This document shows positions 45,898 through 55,800 of a stretch of DNA of 64,000 bases, piece by piece. Positions within the stretch are counted from its first letter, which is position 1. Every line of letters begins with the position of its first letter. Origin of the DNA: Fredericiella sp963839515. Lineage in GTDB: Bacteria; Chloroflexota; Anaerolineae; Caldilineales; Caldilineaceae. The notes beneath the pieces are model-generated. The model did no database searches. It was given only the letters and a program-made list of their open reading frames with translations, and had not been told where the DNA came from. The stretch lies in contig CAWIVN010000018.1 in the NCBI GenBank assembly GCA_963839515.1, positions 186,001 to 250,000 of the forward strand, in the 5' to 3' direction. The translations under genes were made by a program, and so were the position numbers.

Positions 45898-46662
45898 ATG
45901 ATCTATCGAGTCCATGTCGAGACGCCGCATGCAATGTGCGGCCGCGTGCAGACGATGGCGGCGCTGTCCTTCGGTAAATTGAACATGCTTCCTTACAACC
46001 ATTATGCACCCGAGGAATCGGACTGGTGGTTGTCGCCCTCATCGGCTTCCCCTGCCTACCGCCACACAAAGTACTACTTCGGCTTCGATCTGGACCAAGA
46101 TGGCAAGAACACCGGCCTCTTGACTGTCGGCCTTCATGCTGAAAAAGGATTGGGCGAAGTCACCCGCACGGCAAACCCTGGCACACGCGGCGCGAACTGG
46201 ATTATGGCCAAAGACTGGGAGTGGTTTCAGTTTATCAAGCTTGTGCGCTCCGGCAAGTTGCTGAACGCCATGGCTGCCGCCACTACGGCCCTCGGCCAAC
46301 CAGTCGTGCTTGAACTCCAGGTCGGCTACCCGCCGGACCCGGAAGTCCGATTTGACCCCGAGTCACTGCTGAAGACGAAAGCTCGTGCGGTGTATCGCTT
46401 TGATCTTGCCTCTAACGACCTGTGCCTGTGCTGGCCGGTCAGAACTACACACGCTTTGCTCACAGCTCTACCCAGGCGGCTGGATAGGGAGACACTGTCC
46501 GCCCAGTTGGAGGAGCTGACGCAGAATGACTGGGTATGGGTTGACTGCTATGTGTACGCCCTGTTTCATCCCCATGCGGAAGCAGCGCCGGCCGATCAAC
46601 TGTGGGAAACGAACCGCGTATGGACCTACTATCTCAGTACGTTTTCATTCGCCATTGGCTGA
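45898..46662 (+). CDS. Protein of unknown function (254 residues)
   Basis: CAAGGAG precedes ATG at 45898. No signal peptide or membrane segment. The protein is rich in aromatic residues (ESDWWLSPSSASPAYRHTKY, AKDWEWFQFIKLVRSG, WETNRVWTYYLSTFSFAIG) and looks like a mixed alpha/beta globular protein. I recognise no family. Neighbouring genes give no clue. Confidence 0.65.
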   Translation: MIYRVHVETPHAMCGRVQTMAALSFGKLNMLPYNHYAPEESDWWLSPSSASPAYRHTKYYFGFDLDQDGKNTGLLTVGLHAEKGLGEVTRTANPGTRGANWIMAKDWEWFQFIKLVRSGKLLNAMAAATTALGQPVVLELQVGYPPDPEVRFDPESLLKTKARAVYRFDLASNDLCLCWPVRTTHALLTALPRRLDRETLSAQLEELTQNDWVWVDCYVYALFHPHAEAAPADQLWETNRVWTYYLSTFSFAIG

Positions 46663-46866
46663 ATGTCCTTGAGAACAATACTTTCCCTTTTGTAAGAAAT
46701 GACGGCAACTTCTAGAATAGGCACATCGTTCGGTCGCCTCATGCAGGGGGTCGTAGCGCAGAAGCAGGTTCGCGTAATGGATGATCGCCTTGGTAGAGGG
46801 CAACTGCTTCTTCCAGCATACCAATCTGGCTTGTCGCTGCGGCCCGTCCAATGGTCTATGGTGCAC
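46645..46866 (-). pseudogene. Possible remnant of a BTAD-type regulator
   Basis: The minus-strand frame contains KAIIHYANLLLRYDPLHEAT, which is close to the BTAD domain core of SARP regulators (compare SAQHLLQLDPWHEPTHRQLM in the gene at 11-14 kb). Both flanks are unrelated and no DNA-binding domain is nearby, so if real it is a small relic. Evidence is one motif only. Confidence 0.35.
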
Positions 46867-46894
46867 GGAATGTAGCTCTCACCTTGGAATCAGT

Positions 46895-47743
46895 TTAGGT
46901 ACGCCAGGCCGCTTGTAAAGGACGGTAATCGAGCAGGGTAATGCCTTCCTCTTGCACGATGGCCCGGGCTGCGGGTGACATCCAAAAGTCATAATCGGTC
47001 TGGCGTACCTCGACGCCGTCGGGCTGCATGGCTGCCAGCTCGGGGCCGGCGAGACCGGGATGGACGGCCCATTCTGTGAGGCCCGGCGGCAGCTCGCGCA
47101 GGAGTTGGGCGTAGTGGGCGGACTTGGCGGGGATGGGAAGGCGGAAGCTGTCGAGCAGGTCGTGGTCGTTGGTGGGCAGGCCGCCGGCCTGCAGCTGCGC
47201 GCTCAGGGGCTGCCCGGAGACGCGCACTGCCAGGCCGTATTGGCGGGCCAGCGCCAGCGTCATGGCAAAGATGTCGGGCCGGCCGCCGTTGTGGAGACAG
47301 TGCCAGTCGAGATGGGTCGGCTGCAGGTTGGCGGCCAGGACAGTCTCAATCTGGGCGCGGAACTCGGCCTCAAGCTCGGTCACGCCGGCCTGGGCCAGGA
47401 ATTCGGCCAGGCGGGCAAGGCTGTAGAAGCTGCCGCTTTCGTCGACCAGGGTGCGCGCGGCGGCCGGCGGGGTGAGCGGGCCCCAGCGCCGGGCGCTGGT
47501 TTCGCAGATGGCGGTCAAGTGCACGCCAAAGGCGATGCCCGGCGAGGCGGCCAGCAGCTGCATGGCGTGCGCGGCGCCGGGGCAGGGGATCATGAGGGTG
47601 GTGGAGCGGACGAGGCCCCCCTGGAGGGTGGCGAAGATGGCGTCGTTGACGTCACGGCAGAGGCCAAAGTCGTCGGCGTTGACGATCAAGAGGCGGGCGT
47701 CGGGCTCGTAGCCAAGCAGGCGGCTGGCTTGCGCTTGGGACAT
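46895..47743 (-). CDS. ChbG/YdjC-type carbohydrate deacetylase
   Basis: ATG at 47743 follows CAGGAG and gives 282 residues; the long in-frame extension upstream is noncoding in character. LLIVNADDFGLCRDVNDAI gives the metal-binding Asp, IAFGVHLTAICE and THLDWHCLHNGGRPDIF give the His ligands. The family removes acetyl groups from di- and oligosaccharides such as chitobiose. No sugar-uptake genes adjoin. It is divergent from the following operon (gap 156 bases). Confidence 0.85.
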   Translation of the reverse strand: MSQAQASRLLGYEPDARLLIVNADDFGLCRDVNDAIFATLQGGLVRSTTLMIPCPGAAHAMQLLAASPGIAFGVHLTAICETSARRWGPLTPPAAARTLVDESGSFYSLARLAEFLAQAGVTELEAEFRAQIETVLAANLQPTHLDWHCLHNGGRPDIFAMTLALARQYGLAVRVSGQPLSAQLQAGGLPTNDHDLLDSFRLPIPAKSAHYAQLLRELPPGLTEWAVHPGLAGPELAAMQPDGVEVRQTDYDFWMSPAARAIVQEEGITLLDYRPLQAAWRT

Positions 47744-47899
47744 GATAGGCTCCTGTGGTGGGGGAAGAATTGGCAGGTACCACGATACCACAGGTGCATA
47801 GGGCAGCCTATACGGTTTTGCAAGCGGTTTGACGCATGGGCGCTTTGGTGTAGACTCTGGTGCGGAAGCCCGAACGGCGAGCGGCAGAAGCGAGGCACC

Positions 47900-49129
47900 A
47901 TGCCGGCAAACGGTCTTATCGTCATCGTGGGGGTCAAGCCCGGCTGCGAGCTGCAGCTGCGAGCGACCCTCAACCGCATCGGCAACGACGTCAAGGGCAA
48001 GCGGCTCGTCAATGGCGCGCCTGAACCACACATCGATTTCCCCAGCAGCCGGACCACTCACTTTGCCCGGCTGGCCCTGCTCGACGATCCCGATCGCGCA
48101 CCAGGGGGCCGGCGCCTGCTGCTGGTCACCGATTATGACGGCAGCTGGCGCGACCACGTCCTGGAACTGGCGGCGCTGACGTCCGAACCCGACGCCATTT
48201 GGGGCTGCTGTGACGGCTATAGCGGCAGCGACCACTTTGTAGAATTTATTCGTGACCACATGGTCGCACCGCAGGCGTACTATATCGCGTTTCGCGACCT
48301 ACCATTGGAGCGGATCCGCCGCCTGCTCACCCTGCGGGCGGAGGCGACGATCCTGCCCAACGCCTGGCCGCGCTCACCGCTGACCGTGGCCGTCAAGACT
48401 ATTGCCGGCGACCTCGCCCGTTTTCCGGCCGTGAGCCTCGCCGTGCCGGGGATGCTGTGGCGGCGCGGCCCCTTTACCACCCTGGCCGCCGCCCGCCGCG
48501 TCAACGCCACGCTCGACCGTGTGTGGTGGGTCTGGTGGTTTAACCGGCTGACGCTCAATTCCTTTGCCGCGCCGGCGACGCGCTACAGCAGCGCCAACGT
48601 CGACACCACCGCCCCCTGCGCGCCGGCGAGCGCGGAGGATGAGGTCACACCCACCGGCGCCTGGGAGGGGACACCGGGCGAGGACCTGGTGGCGCAAAAC
48701 CAGCTGACGCTGGTGACCGTCGTCAAGCCCCAGGAGCTGCGACGGCTGCAGGCGGTGCTGGAAGTCATCGATCTCTATGCGCGGCGGCTGGCAGGGCAGG
48801 GGTCGCTGGTGGGCATCGCCACGATCCACACGGTGCGCTGGGCCGTCATCGACGGCGGCCAACGCCTGCTGATGGTCAGCAACTATGACGGCACCTGGGA
48901 GAACTACATCGACGAGTTTGCCGAGCTGATTCTTTCGGGCCTCGACGCGTTGTGGCAAGGTTCCTATGGTTTCCCGCCGCTCGGCGCCCAGGATTTGGCG
49001 GCCTTCAAGGACTTTCTGCGCTGCCACCAGGTGCCGGCCAATGTCTTTTACAGCGGCTACCCGGCGGGATCGGTCGCCAGCATCGTGGAGGCACTGCAGA
49101 TGGACCTGGACAAGGCGCCACAGCCATGA
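47900..49129 (+). CDS. Internally duplicated protein coupled to the DyP peroxidase
   Basis: ATG at 47900 with CGAGG upstream, 409 residues. The two halves are related: GLIVIVGVKPGCELQLRATL / QLTLVTVVKPQELRRLQAVL at the starts and RLLLVTDYDGSWRDHVLELA / RLLMVSNYDGTWENYIDEFA further on, then W-G/Q-x-C/S-Y-G and the ends of each half. So it is a tandem duplication of a ~150-residue alpha/beta ferredoxin-like domain. DyP and related Dabb proteins share a ferredoxin-like fold, so it may be a non-heme relative. No heme ligand is evident. Its stop overlaps the next gene's start (ATGA), meaning coupled translation. Confidence 0.7.
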   Translation: MPANGLIVIVGVKPGCELQLRATLNRIGNDVKGKRLVNGAPEPHIDFPSSRTTHFARLALLDDPDRAPGGRRLLLVTDYDGSWRDHVLELAALTSEPDAIWGCCDGYSGSDHFVEFIRDHMVAPQAYYIAFRDLPLERIRRLLTLRAEATILPNAWPRSPLTVAVKTIAGDLARFPAVSLAVPGMLWRRGPFTTLAAARRVNATLDRVWWVWWFNRLTLNSFAAPATRYSSANVDTTAPCAPASAEDEVTPTGAWEGTPGEDLVAQNQLTLVTVVKPQELRRLQAVLEVIDLYARRLAGQGSLVGIATIHTVRWAVIDGGQRLLMVSNYDGTWENYIDEFAELILSGLDALWQGSYGFPPLGAQDLAAFKDFLRCHQVPANVFYSGYPAGSVASIVEALQMDLDKAPQP

Positions 49130-50652
49130 CCCAGCGGGACATGGCCCAGACGGGCACGACCCAGGCCGGCGAACTCTCGCCTGCCGCCAAGGCCGATATC
49201 CAGGGGTTTGTGACCAGCGGTTTTGGCCATCTGCCCTTTGCCGCCTACCTGTTTGTCGAAGTGCGCGAGCGCAGGCAGGCGCAGCTGTGGCTGCAGCAGC
49301 TGCATGCGCAGGTCACCACCGCCGCCTCGTGGCGCCCGCATGCAGGCGAGGCTAAGACCCGGCCCCCGCGCACGCTGAACGTGGCCTTCACCTATGCCGG
49401 CCTCGGCGCCCTGGGCCTGGCGCCGTCCGCCCTGCGTACCTTCCCCGACGAGTTTCGCCTGGACATGGCGGCCGAGACACGCTCGCGCATCCTGGGCGAC
49501 ACGGGCGCCAGCGCGCCGGCGCAGTGGGAGCTGGGCGGGCCGCACAATGAGCCTATCCATGCTCTGCTGATCCTGCACGCGCAGACCGAGGAGGACCTGG
49601 CCGCCCTGTGTGACGAGCAGCGGCAGGCGCTGCAGGCGGCCGGGGGCGGCGTCGTCGAGCACACAGGCAGCGCCCAGTACGGCGCACGGGCCGCCGGGAC
49701 GGAGCAGTTCGGCTTTTTTGACGGCGTGGCGCAGCCGCAGATAGCGGGGATCAAGGGCACGGGCGTGCGCACCGGCGAGTTTATCTTTGGCTACCAGAAT
49801 GAGTATGGCTTCTACCCCTTGAGCCCCGTCGTGCCGCCGGCGGCCGACCCCCGGCGCATCTTGCCGGCGTCGGCCAACCCCTTCCACCAGGCGGCCGGCT
49901 ACCGCGACTTTGGCAGCAACGGCACCTTTGTCGTCTACCGCAAGCTGGCGCAGGATGTGGCCGCCTTCTGGCGCTTTCTGCAGGCAGAGTCGCTGCGGCT
50001 CAAGGGCGCCGTGGATCCCGCGTTTATGGTCTGGCTGGCGGCAAAGATGGTGGGGCGCTGGCCGAGCGGCGCGCCGCTGATCCTGGCACCAGACAAGGAC
50101 CGGCCCGAGCTGCGTTCGGACGAGTTTCTGTATGCCGAGAGCGATCCCAACGGCCTGCTGTGCCCGTTTGGCTCGCACATCCGGCGCACAAACCCGCGCG
50201 ATCAGATTGGCCGCACCGGTCCAACCGAATCGCAGCACATGACCTTGCGCCATCGCATCCTGCGGCGGGGAAAAACGTATGGGCCGCCCCTCTTTGACCC
50301 CGCGCTGCTGACGCAGTTGGACCGCCCGGGGGCGCTGCGGGCCATCGTGGATCTGCAGGACGACGGGCAGGCGCGCGGGGTGCATTTTCTCTGCATCAAC
50401 ACCAGCATCAAGAGCCAGTTTGAGTTTATCCAGCAGGTGTGGGTCAACAATCCGACCTTTAGCGGGCTGCTCGACAACCGCGATCCCCTGGTGGGCGACA
50501 ACGATGCGGCGGCGCCCAGCGTCATGGTCATCCCGGGCCAGCGAGAAATCTTGCGCACGTCACCGCTGCCCCGCTTTGTTCACGTCCGCGGCGGGGCGTA
50601 CTTCTTCATGCCGGGCCTGGCCGCCTTGCGCTATTTGGCCGAACAAGAGTGA
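49126..50652 (+). CDS. DyP-type heme peroxidase
   Basis: 508 residues from ATG at 49126, which overlaps the preceding stop by four bases (ATGA). EQFGFFDGVAQPQIAGI contains the G-x-x-D-G motif (catalytic Asp ~199), LCPFGSHIRRTNPRDQIGR has the proximal His (~351) and the distal Arg region, and the C-terminus has SVMVIPGQREILRTSPLPRF and RGGAYFFMPG. It lacks a Tat signal, so should act in the cytoplasm or be packed with its partner. DyP enzymes oxidise dyes and phenols with hydrogen peroxide and are often encapsulin cargo; none is seen here. Confidence 0.9.
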   Translation: MTQRDMAQTGTTQAGELSPAAKADIQGFVTSGFGHLPFAAYLFVEVRERRQAQLWLQQLHAQVTTAASWRPHAGEAKTRPPRTLNVAFTYAGLGALGLAPSALRTFPDEFRLDMAAETRSRILGDTGASAPAQWELGGPHNEPIHALLILHAQTEEDLAALCDEQRQALQAAGGGVVEHTGSAQYGARAAGTEQFGFFDGVAQPQIAGIKGTGVRTGEFIFGYQNEYGFYPLSPVVPPAADPRRILPASANPFHQAAGYRDFGSNGTFVVYRKLAQDVAAFWRFLQAESLRLKGAVDPAFMVWLAAKMVGRWPSGAPLILAPDKDRPELRSDEFLYAESDPNGLLCPFGSHIRRTNPRDQIGRTGPTESQHMTLRHRILRRGKTYGPPLFDPALLTQLDRPGALRAIVDLQDDGQARGVHFLCINTSIKSQFEFIQQVWVNNPTFSGLLDNRDPLVGDNDAAAPSVMVIPGQREILRTSPLPRFVHVRGGAYFFMPGLAALRYLAEQE

Positions 50653-50959
50653 GGGGCAAGCCGCGGCCTAGGGAGCGTGCCGCGGTCGCGGAGTCATTCC
50701 CGTAGGCGGGGTCATCTCAGCGCTCGTTCTGCGGCTCGGTCCCACCTCAAGGCACACCGTCCGTCCCCGCGTGCCTGGCTCGCCCCGCGTCACCTTGCCT
50801 GCCCGCAGCTCGGTGGGGCGAGCCTCGCACGGCTGCCGTAAAATAGAAGGAGAGGAGAAGAAGCAGAACGGATGTGCCAGGCAAAACTGCGAAGTCTAGA
50901 ACGCAGTGGGCCTGGACCATTGATGAATATCGCCGTGCTGGACGTTAGTCCAGTAATCG
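50653..50959. other. Intergenic region, no gene seen
   Basis: Between the DyP peroxidase and the WD40 remnant. Repeated short GC palindromes (CCGCGG at 50661 and 50682) are present. No coding sequence is supported. Confidence 0.4.
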
Positions 50960-51102
50960 CCTGCGGCGCCGGCTGCCCGCTCTCATCGCGGGGATCTTGG
51001 TAGCGTAGGCAGTGTACGTAGCCGGCTGCGTCGCCGGCGACGATCGTCATACCATCGGCGGCGAGTGACAGGCCAGGTATGGGCGCGTCCAACGGGATGC
51101 GC
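50960..51102 (-). pseudogene. C-terminal fragment of a WD40-repeat protein
   Basis: The minus-strand frame reads RIPLDAPIPGLSLAADGMTI then VAGDAAGYVHCLRYQ, a final WD40 blade with its typical terminal strand. Nothing of the other blades is present upstream: the PqqD-like gene ends right there. A relic of a WD40 gene truncated by rearrangement, perhaps when the peptide-modification cluster arrived. Confidence 0.55.
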
Positions 51103-51381
51103 TCATGTCATCACGACGGCGCCCGCTTCGGCCAGGGTCACTAGCATAGCCAGGACATCCGCACGGGCAGCAGTTGGCAAGACAGCGTACTGGTCGGTGA
51201 GGCGGTTGGTGAGGGTGGCGATGTCCTCACCGGCCTCGATGCCGTGCCAGAGCAGGGCGCCGGCTTCGTTTAGCACCAGCGCCTCGCCGGCATCGGCGAG
51301 GAGGAGCAGTTCACATTCCTGCAGGGAGGCGGCCGCCACTTGCGGGTGAACCGCCGCCGTTGTGTGTTCGTCGAGCATCAT
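51103..51381 (-). CDS. PqqD-like peptide chaperone (RiPP recognition element)
   Basis: ATG at 51381 overlaps the kinase stop (ATGA), giving 92 residues. The pattern VLNEAGALLWHGIEAGEDIA then LADVLAMLVTLAEAGAVV-like helix is that of PqqD, a small winged-helix domain that binds the leader of a precursor peptide for a radical SAM enzyme. It is the last gene of the modification cluster. In known systems PqqD is separate or fused to the radical SAM; here it sits beside an HprK-like kinase, as in the HprK-related kinase groups of other bacteria. Confidence 0.75.
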   Translation of the reverse strand: MMLDEHTTAAVHPQVAAASLQECELLLLADAGEALVLNEAGALLWHGIEAGEDIATLTNRLTDQYAVLPTAARADVLAMLVTLAEAGAVVMT

Positions 51382-52297
51382 CGTTCTACTTGGAGGCCCT
51401 CCTGGCCCATGAGTAATGGCCAAAAACCGGGATCGCGGGCAAACGCCAGCGTGTGTGTGGGCATTGCCTGGGCGATCCGTGTGCTGACTGCCAGGGCCTG
51501 GCGGCCGGCCGCTGCGTCGCCATCGACAAAAGGCGCGCAGGCCAGCAAGCGCGCGGCAGCCAGCGGGGTGGGCAAGCGCGCCAGCGCATGGGCGGGCGCC
51601 TGGCGCAGCGCGTAAAGCCCGGCCAATGGAGCTGCGGCATTGGGCGCGGGGCCGGCAGCGCTTCGCCGCAGAAAGGCACGCTGTGCAGCCAGACCTGTTC
51701 CGGCGCCGGGCCTGACGGCTCTTTGTGCAGGCGCAACAGCACCAGGTCGTCGCTCAGCAGTGTGCTGCCCTGCGGCGCCAGCGCTGCCACGGTGCTCTTG
51801 CCGGCGCCGGAGTGACCGAAAAAGACGTAGCCGCAGCCGTTGCGGATCAGCCCGCCGGCGTGCAGCAGCAGCCCGTCGTGCGCCAGGGCCAGACGCGCAA
51901 AGGCCACGCGCAGGAAATTCTCGGGCTGTGCCTGCGGCCGCAGCACCAGGCGCCCCCGCCCTTTGGCCAGGTCGATCCACCCTTGTTCATAGTACGACGT
52001 GTAGAGCAGCCGCCCGTCCGCATGCCGCATCTCGATGCTCCAGGACTGGCCAGGCGCCGGCTCCACAAAGCGCGGGCCGTCCTCCACGAGCAAATCGACG
52101 GCTAGATCTGCGGCTAGATCTGGGGCTAGATCTGGGGCTGCGCCGGGCCGCGTGGCCTGGCTGTCAGCTGCGAGAAAAGGAGCATATTCGCAGAGCAATC
52201 TTGCCAGCGTTGGCTGCGGCAGTGCCGCAGTGTCCAGCATCAGATTCAGCTTGGCGACGGACAGAATGATGGTGTGGGGCATGTCTTTGATGTTCAT
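51378..52297 (-). pseudogene. HprK-like serine kinase/phosphorylase-fold protein, one frame change
   Basis: ATG at 52297. The frame runs through LLLHAGGLIRNGCGYVFFG to the Walker A GHSGAGKST (Lys ~167) and Walker-B-like LLSDDLVLL, as in HPr kinase and its relatives in PqqD gene clusters. After FCGEALPAP the frame breaks at the G run 51648-51651; a missing G there would restore NAAAPLAGLYALRQAPAHAL to the natural end LLMGQEGLQVER (stop at 51378). The residues around 55-70 (PDLAPDLAADLAVDLL) derive from a short tandem repeat. The phosphorylated substrate is unknown. Genes overlap on both sides: upstream with the peptidase, downstream with PqqD. Confidence 0.75.
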
Positions 52298-52860
52298 AGT
52301 CGTAGTTCAAATCGTGTGGCGCAGCTGTCTGTCGCTGTCCAGCCCGTACTCCAGGCCAACAGGGCAAGGGCATGCATGGCCGGGCGCAACAAACAATCCA
52401 TGGCGCAGCGCAGCAGAACTGGGTGCAGGCGCGCCGTGCCGGCGCAGCGATACGAGATCGCCGCCAGCAGGCGTGCGACCAGGCGGGCACAAAGGGAAGT
52501 CAACTCGAGCCTGCCACCCGCGCGTTCCACCGCCACCACGCGGCCCAGCAACGCTGCCGCCGGCAGCGGCCGGTCGCACGCCACCCTGGAATCCCCTTTC
52601 GTGACCAGCAGCAAGTTTGACCCACTGCCACTCAGGGCGACCAGCCGATGCACAAGCGGCAGTGGGAGCACAGCCAGCGCTACGATATCGCCCCTCTGCA
52701 GCGATTGGCTTTTCACTGCGCTAAGCAGTACACGGTCGCCGGGCTGCAAGAAGGGAGCCATACTCGTCGTGGTAACAGACAGGCAAACAACTCTGCCTGC
52801 CGCGAGTTGTTGGGTGAGCAGGCAAGACGCCAGCAAATCCAAGTCGGTATTCGGCAGCAT
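52294..52860 (-). CDS. S24/S26-type peptidase (signal peptidase I-like)
   Basis: 188 residues; ATG at 52860 begins immediately after the TAG of the C25 peptidase gene. VTTTSMAPFLQPGDRVLL has the catalytic Ser33 (S-M-x-P). PLVHRLVAL has a His71 in the position of the archaeal/ER-type signal peptidase general base, and LLLVTKGDSRVA gives the T-K-G-D box. The second half (LLAAISYRCAGTARL, MHALALLAW) has helical hydrophobic segments. It probably cuts the leader or the signal of a cluster product at the membrane. Confidence 0.75.
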   Translation of the reverse strand: MLPNTDLDLLASCLLTQQLAAGRVVCLSVTTTSMAPFLQPGDRVLLSAVKSQSLQRGDIVALAVLPLPLVHRLVALSGSGSNLLLVTKGDSRVACDRPLPAAALLGRVVAVERAGGRLELTSLCARLVARLLAAISYRCAGTARLHPVLLRCAMDCLLRPAMHALALLAWSTGWTATDSCATRFELRL

Positions 52861-55800
52861 CTACGGCTCCTCGTCGGCTGACAACCAAGGCAGGTACTGG
52901 ACGGGCGCAGTGTCCGGCATGGGGCCAGGCGTCAGAGAAGGTATAGGCGTCTGAACGGTGGGCAGGGGGGCCGGTGTTGCAGACGGGATGGGTGTTGCAG
53001 CCTGAACGGGCGTTGCGGTTGACGTTTCGCGTGCCGGCGTTGCCGTGAACATGATAGTGGGCGCTGTAGGCGTAGGCAGAGCCGTAGCGACGGGAACGGG
53101 TCTGGCCGATCGCAGCGGCATGGCGGGATCGCCAAACAGGTGGAAGGTATCCACATCCTCGGGCAGGCCCCCCGCCGCAGCCGCCAGCTTGGCAGCCAGC
53201 AGGGCCTGGCCGACAGTCGTAGGCTCATGACCCACCAATTCTGCCAGCAAAGCGAAATCCAAGGTGGCGTGCGCCTCTGCCAGGCCGAGCCCGCTCGAGG
53301 CTATCACCGCTACCGCGCCGCGTTGGGGGGCAGCAAGCCACGCCTCGGCCAGCGAACGCAGACCGGGGAAGTGGAAGTAGCCGGTGTAACAGGTCATCTC
53401 CAACACCACGGGCAGCCGCGGTGCGCGTCCAAGCTGGGCCACGTTGGCGTTTTGGAGGAGGACCGGCTGGCCTGCCCAGCCACTGATCGAGCCATGGCCC
53501 ACGTAGTGAACCAGCAAGCTGGCAGCCTCCGGTCGTGGTGTGGGCGGGTCGGCAAGCCATGCCGCCAATCCCTCCAACAGGTTGGTTGGGTCCGCGTAAG
53601 GGGAGTAGGGAGGATCAGGCAGCAGGCACTGGGGAAAGCGTGCTCCGTCACACAAGTTGAGATATAGCCGTTTTGCCGCCAACTGGATGCCGCCGGCGGT
53701 GGCCATCAGCTGTGCCTGCGCCAGTGCCGCGTCCGATGCCTGCCAGAAATTGCTGGCGGGGTCCACCGTGCCATCGAGGGCATAGGCATTGTCGCTGACC
53801 AGCGCCAGGTGCGTGGGCTCATTATCGCCGGCTGCGGGCGCCGCAGCCTCATAGGCCAAAATCTTGTCCACCATCGCCTGCGCCTCGGCCGCGTCGCCGG
53901 CCGGCAGGCGCCCGATGGCCAGCCAGGGCAGGCTGCTGCCAGGTTCCAGGGCGACAAAGCGATTGTCCGTCGCCGTCTCGCCGAGCCAGGGGTCTACGCC
54001 GGCCAGGTAAGGGGGAATCAAGGTGCTGCCGGAGGCTGTGGCGAGCTCCGGACAGGCGCCTGGGACCGTGCAGTAGCCGCGCGGGTCAAAGGTGCCGTCA
54101 CCCAGCAAGAGCACGTAAGCCGGCGCCGGCCCCTGCCAAGAAGCATTGGCGTACATGAGGAACGAGCGGATCGCTGCCGCATCCATTTGCCCGCCGCTAA
54201 ACTCATCATAGATGTCTTGCACGTCGACCAGCGCGACGCGCAGACCCTGCTGCCGCCGCTGCTCGGCCAGACGCTGCGCTGCTGCCCACAGGCTGCGGTG
54301 CGCAATGAGGATGTAATCAGCGCCGTTAGCAGGCGAACGCCACTGCGAAGGGACATCCTCGGCGATTGACTCTACGGCCAGACGTTCGCCCGCCGCGGTA
54401 GCGGCATAGACCCCTGCCTGGTCACCGCTGATGCCCCACGTGTCTCCACACCGTTCTGATTCGCAAGGGGCGATCTCGACTGGGTGCAGCGGCTCACCGA
54501 TGTCCAGCAAGGTGATGCCGCCAACGGCCGACGTGGCGAGAGCCAATTGCCAGCTGCCTGGCTCAACCCCGAACACGAGTGGGCTGCGCTCAAGGTCAAG
54601 CTGCGCCGGCTGCGGCAAGCGATAGGTCAAAGCAAAGCGGTCGATGAGCACCGGTGAGGAGACAGCAAGTGCCGAGATAGGACTCGGGGCGACATTCCAG
54701 TCGGCATTTTGGGCTGCAGCCAGGGCGAGGCGCAGTGTGTTTTCGCCGGAATGCAGGACTCCGGGTGGTATCGACAGGGCACCTATGTGCAGCGCGCGGC
54801 CTTGCCACGCAAGGTCGCCCAGCGTGACACCATTGACGCTGACCTGCACGCGATGTGCCCCGTCGAGGCCGATCAACGTGACGCTGACTTGGGCCGGCGT
54901 CGACAGCGGCGTCACATCCGTGGGCGCCACGGCGTCCAGTGTGAAGGGGAACTCGTGCACGGGGGGAAACGTGCTCGACCCTAGCGCTAGAAAGTCCCAG
55001 AACCAATGATCATGTGCGCCGGACCCAGCCTCTGCCGCCGGAACGGAGGGCCGATAGTAACGATTCTGCTCGACTACCAATGTGCGCCACACGGGCGCCG
55101 GCTGCGCAGCGCCGGCTGCACTGGGCCGCAGCGCTATGCGCAAGCCAGGGTCCGGTCCGACGGTGAGCCAATAGGTGGCGGCTGCATCGTAACGGCCGCT
55201 GCCGGGCTCCCCCCAAAACTCGATGGCATCGCCGGCGCCGGCGTCGCAGCGCCCGTTGCGGTCGAGGTCGACCTGGCGCAGAGCAGCTTCCTGCCCGCCC
55301 ACCCCTTCCGCCCCACCCAGGTACAGCCGCAGGCCGGCCAATGGGGGATCAGTGTCGCCCAGGATCGACGCCAGCTGGTCGCAGGCGATGCGATACAGCC
55401 CAAGGCGCCTGACCTGGATCTTCCACCAGCGCCGGTCGAGCGTGGCTGCACGTGCTGTCCCCTCCCCCAGCTGGGGCTCCGGCAGCGAACCGGCAGCCGG
55501 CGGCACGCTGCCCGCGGCTAGGGACCACGCCCGCGCAGTCTCGGCATTGGCCAGCAGACGTTGGAGCAGCGGTGCGAGTACGCCCTCGCTGGGCGCCGCG
55601 GCCTGCGCGGGCGCGACGGCAACGGCTGCGGTCGAGCCCGCATCCTTCACAAAACGCACTTCGACCCGCAGCCGGCGATGGAACCATGCGGCCCGCTCGG
55701 CGGCGAGCACCTGGACCGGATAGACGCGCAAGATGGCGATGACCTGGCCGCGCCAACGGGTGGGCGCACCGATGGCGGCGGCAGTCGCGGGGTAGGGATT

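Noticed and set aside
47060..47899. Long in-frame upstream extension of the DyP partner gene
   Set aside because: It lies opposite the ChbG gene and is Gly/Ala/Val-rich noise; the ATG at 47900 with its ribosome binding site starts the real protein.
49057..50385. 442-codon minus-strand frame opposite the DyP peroxidase
   Set aside because: Shadow frame; the DyP motifs are on the plus strand.
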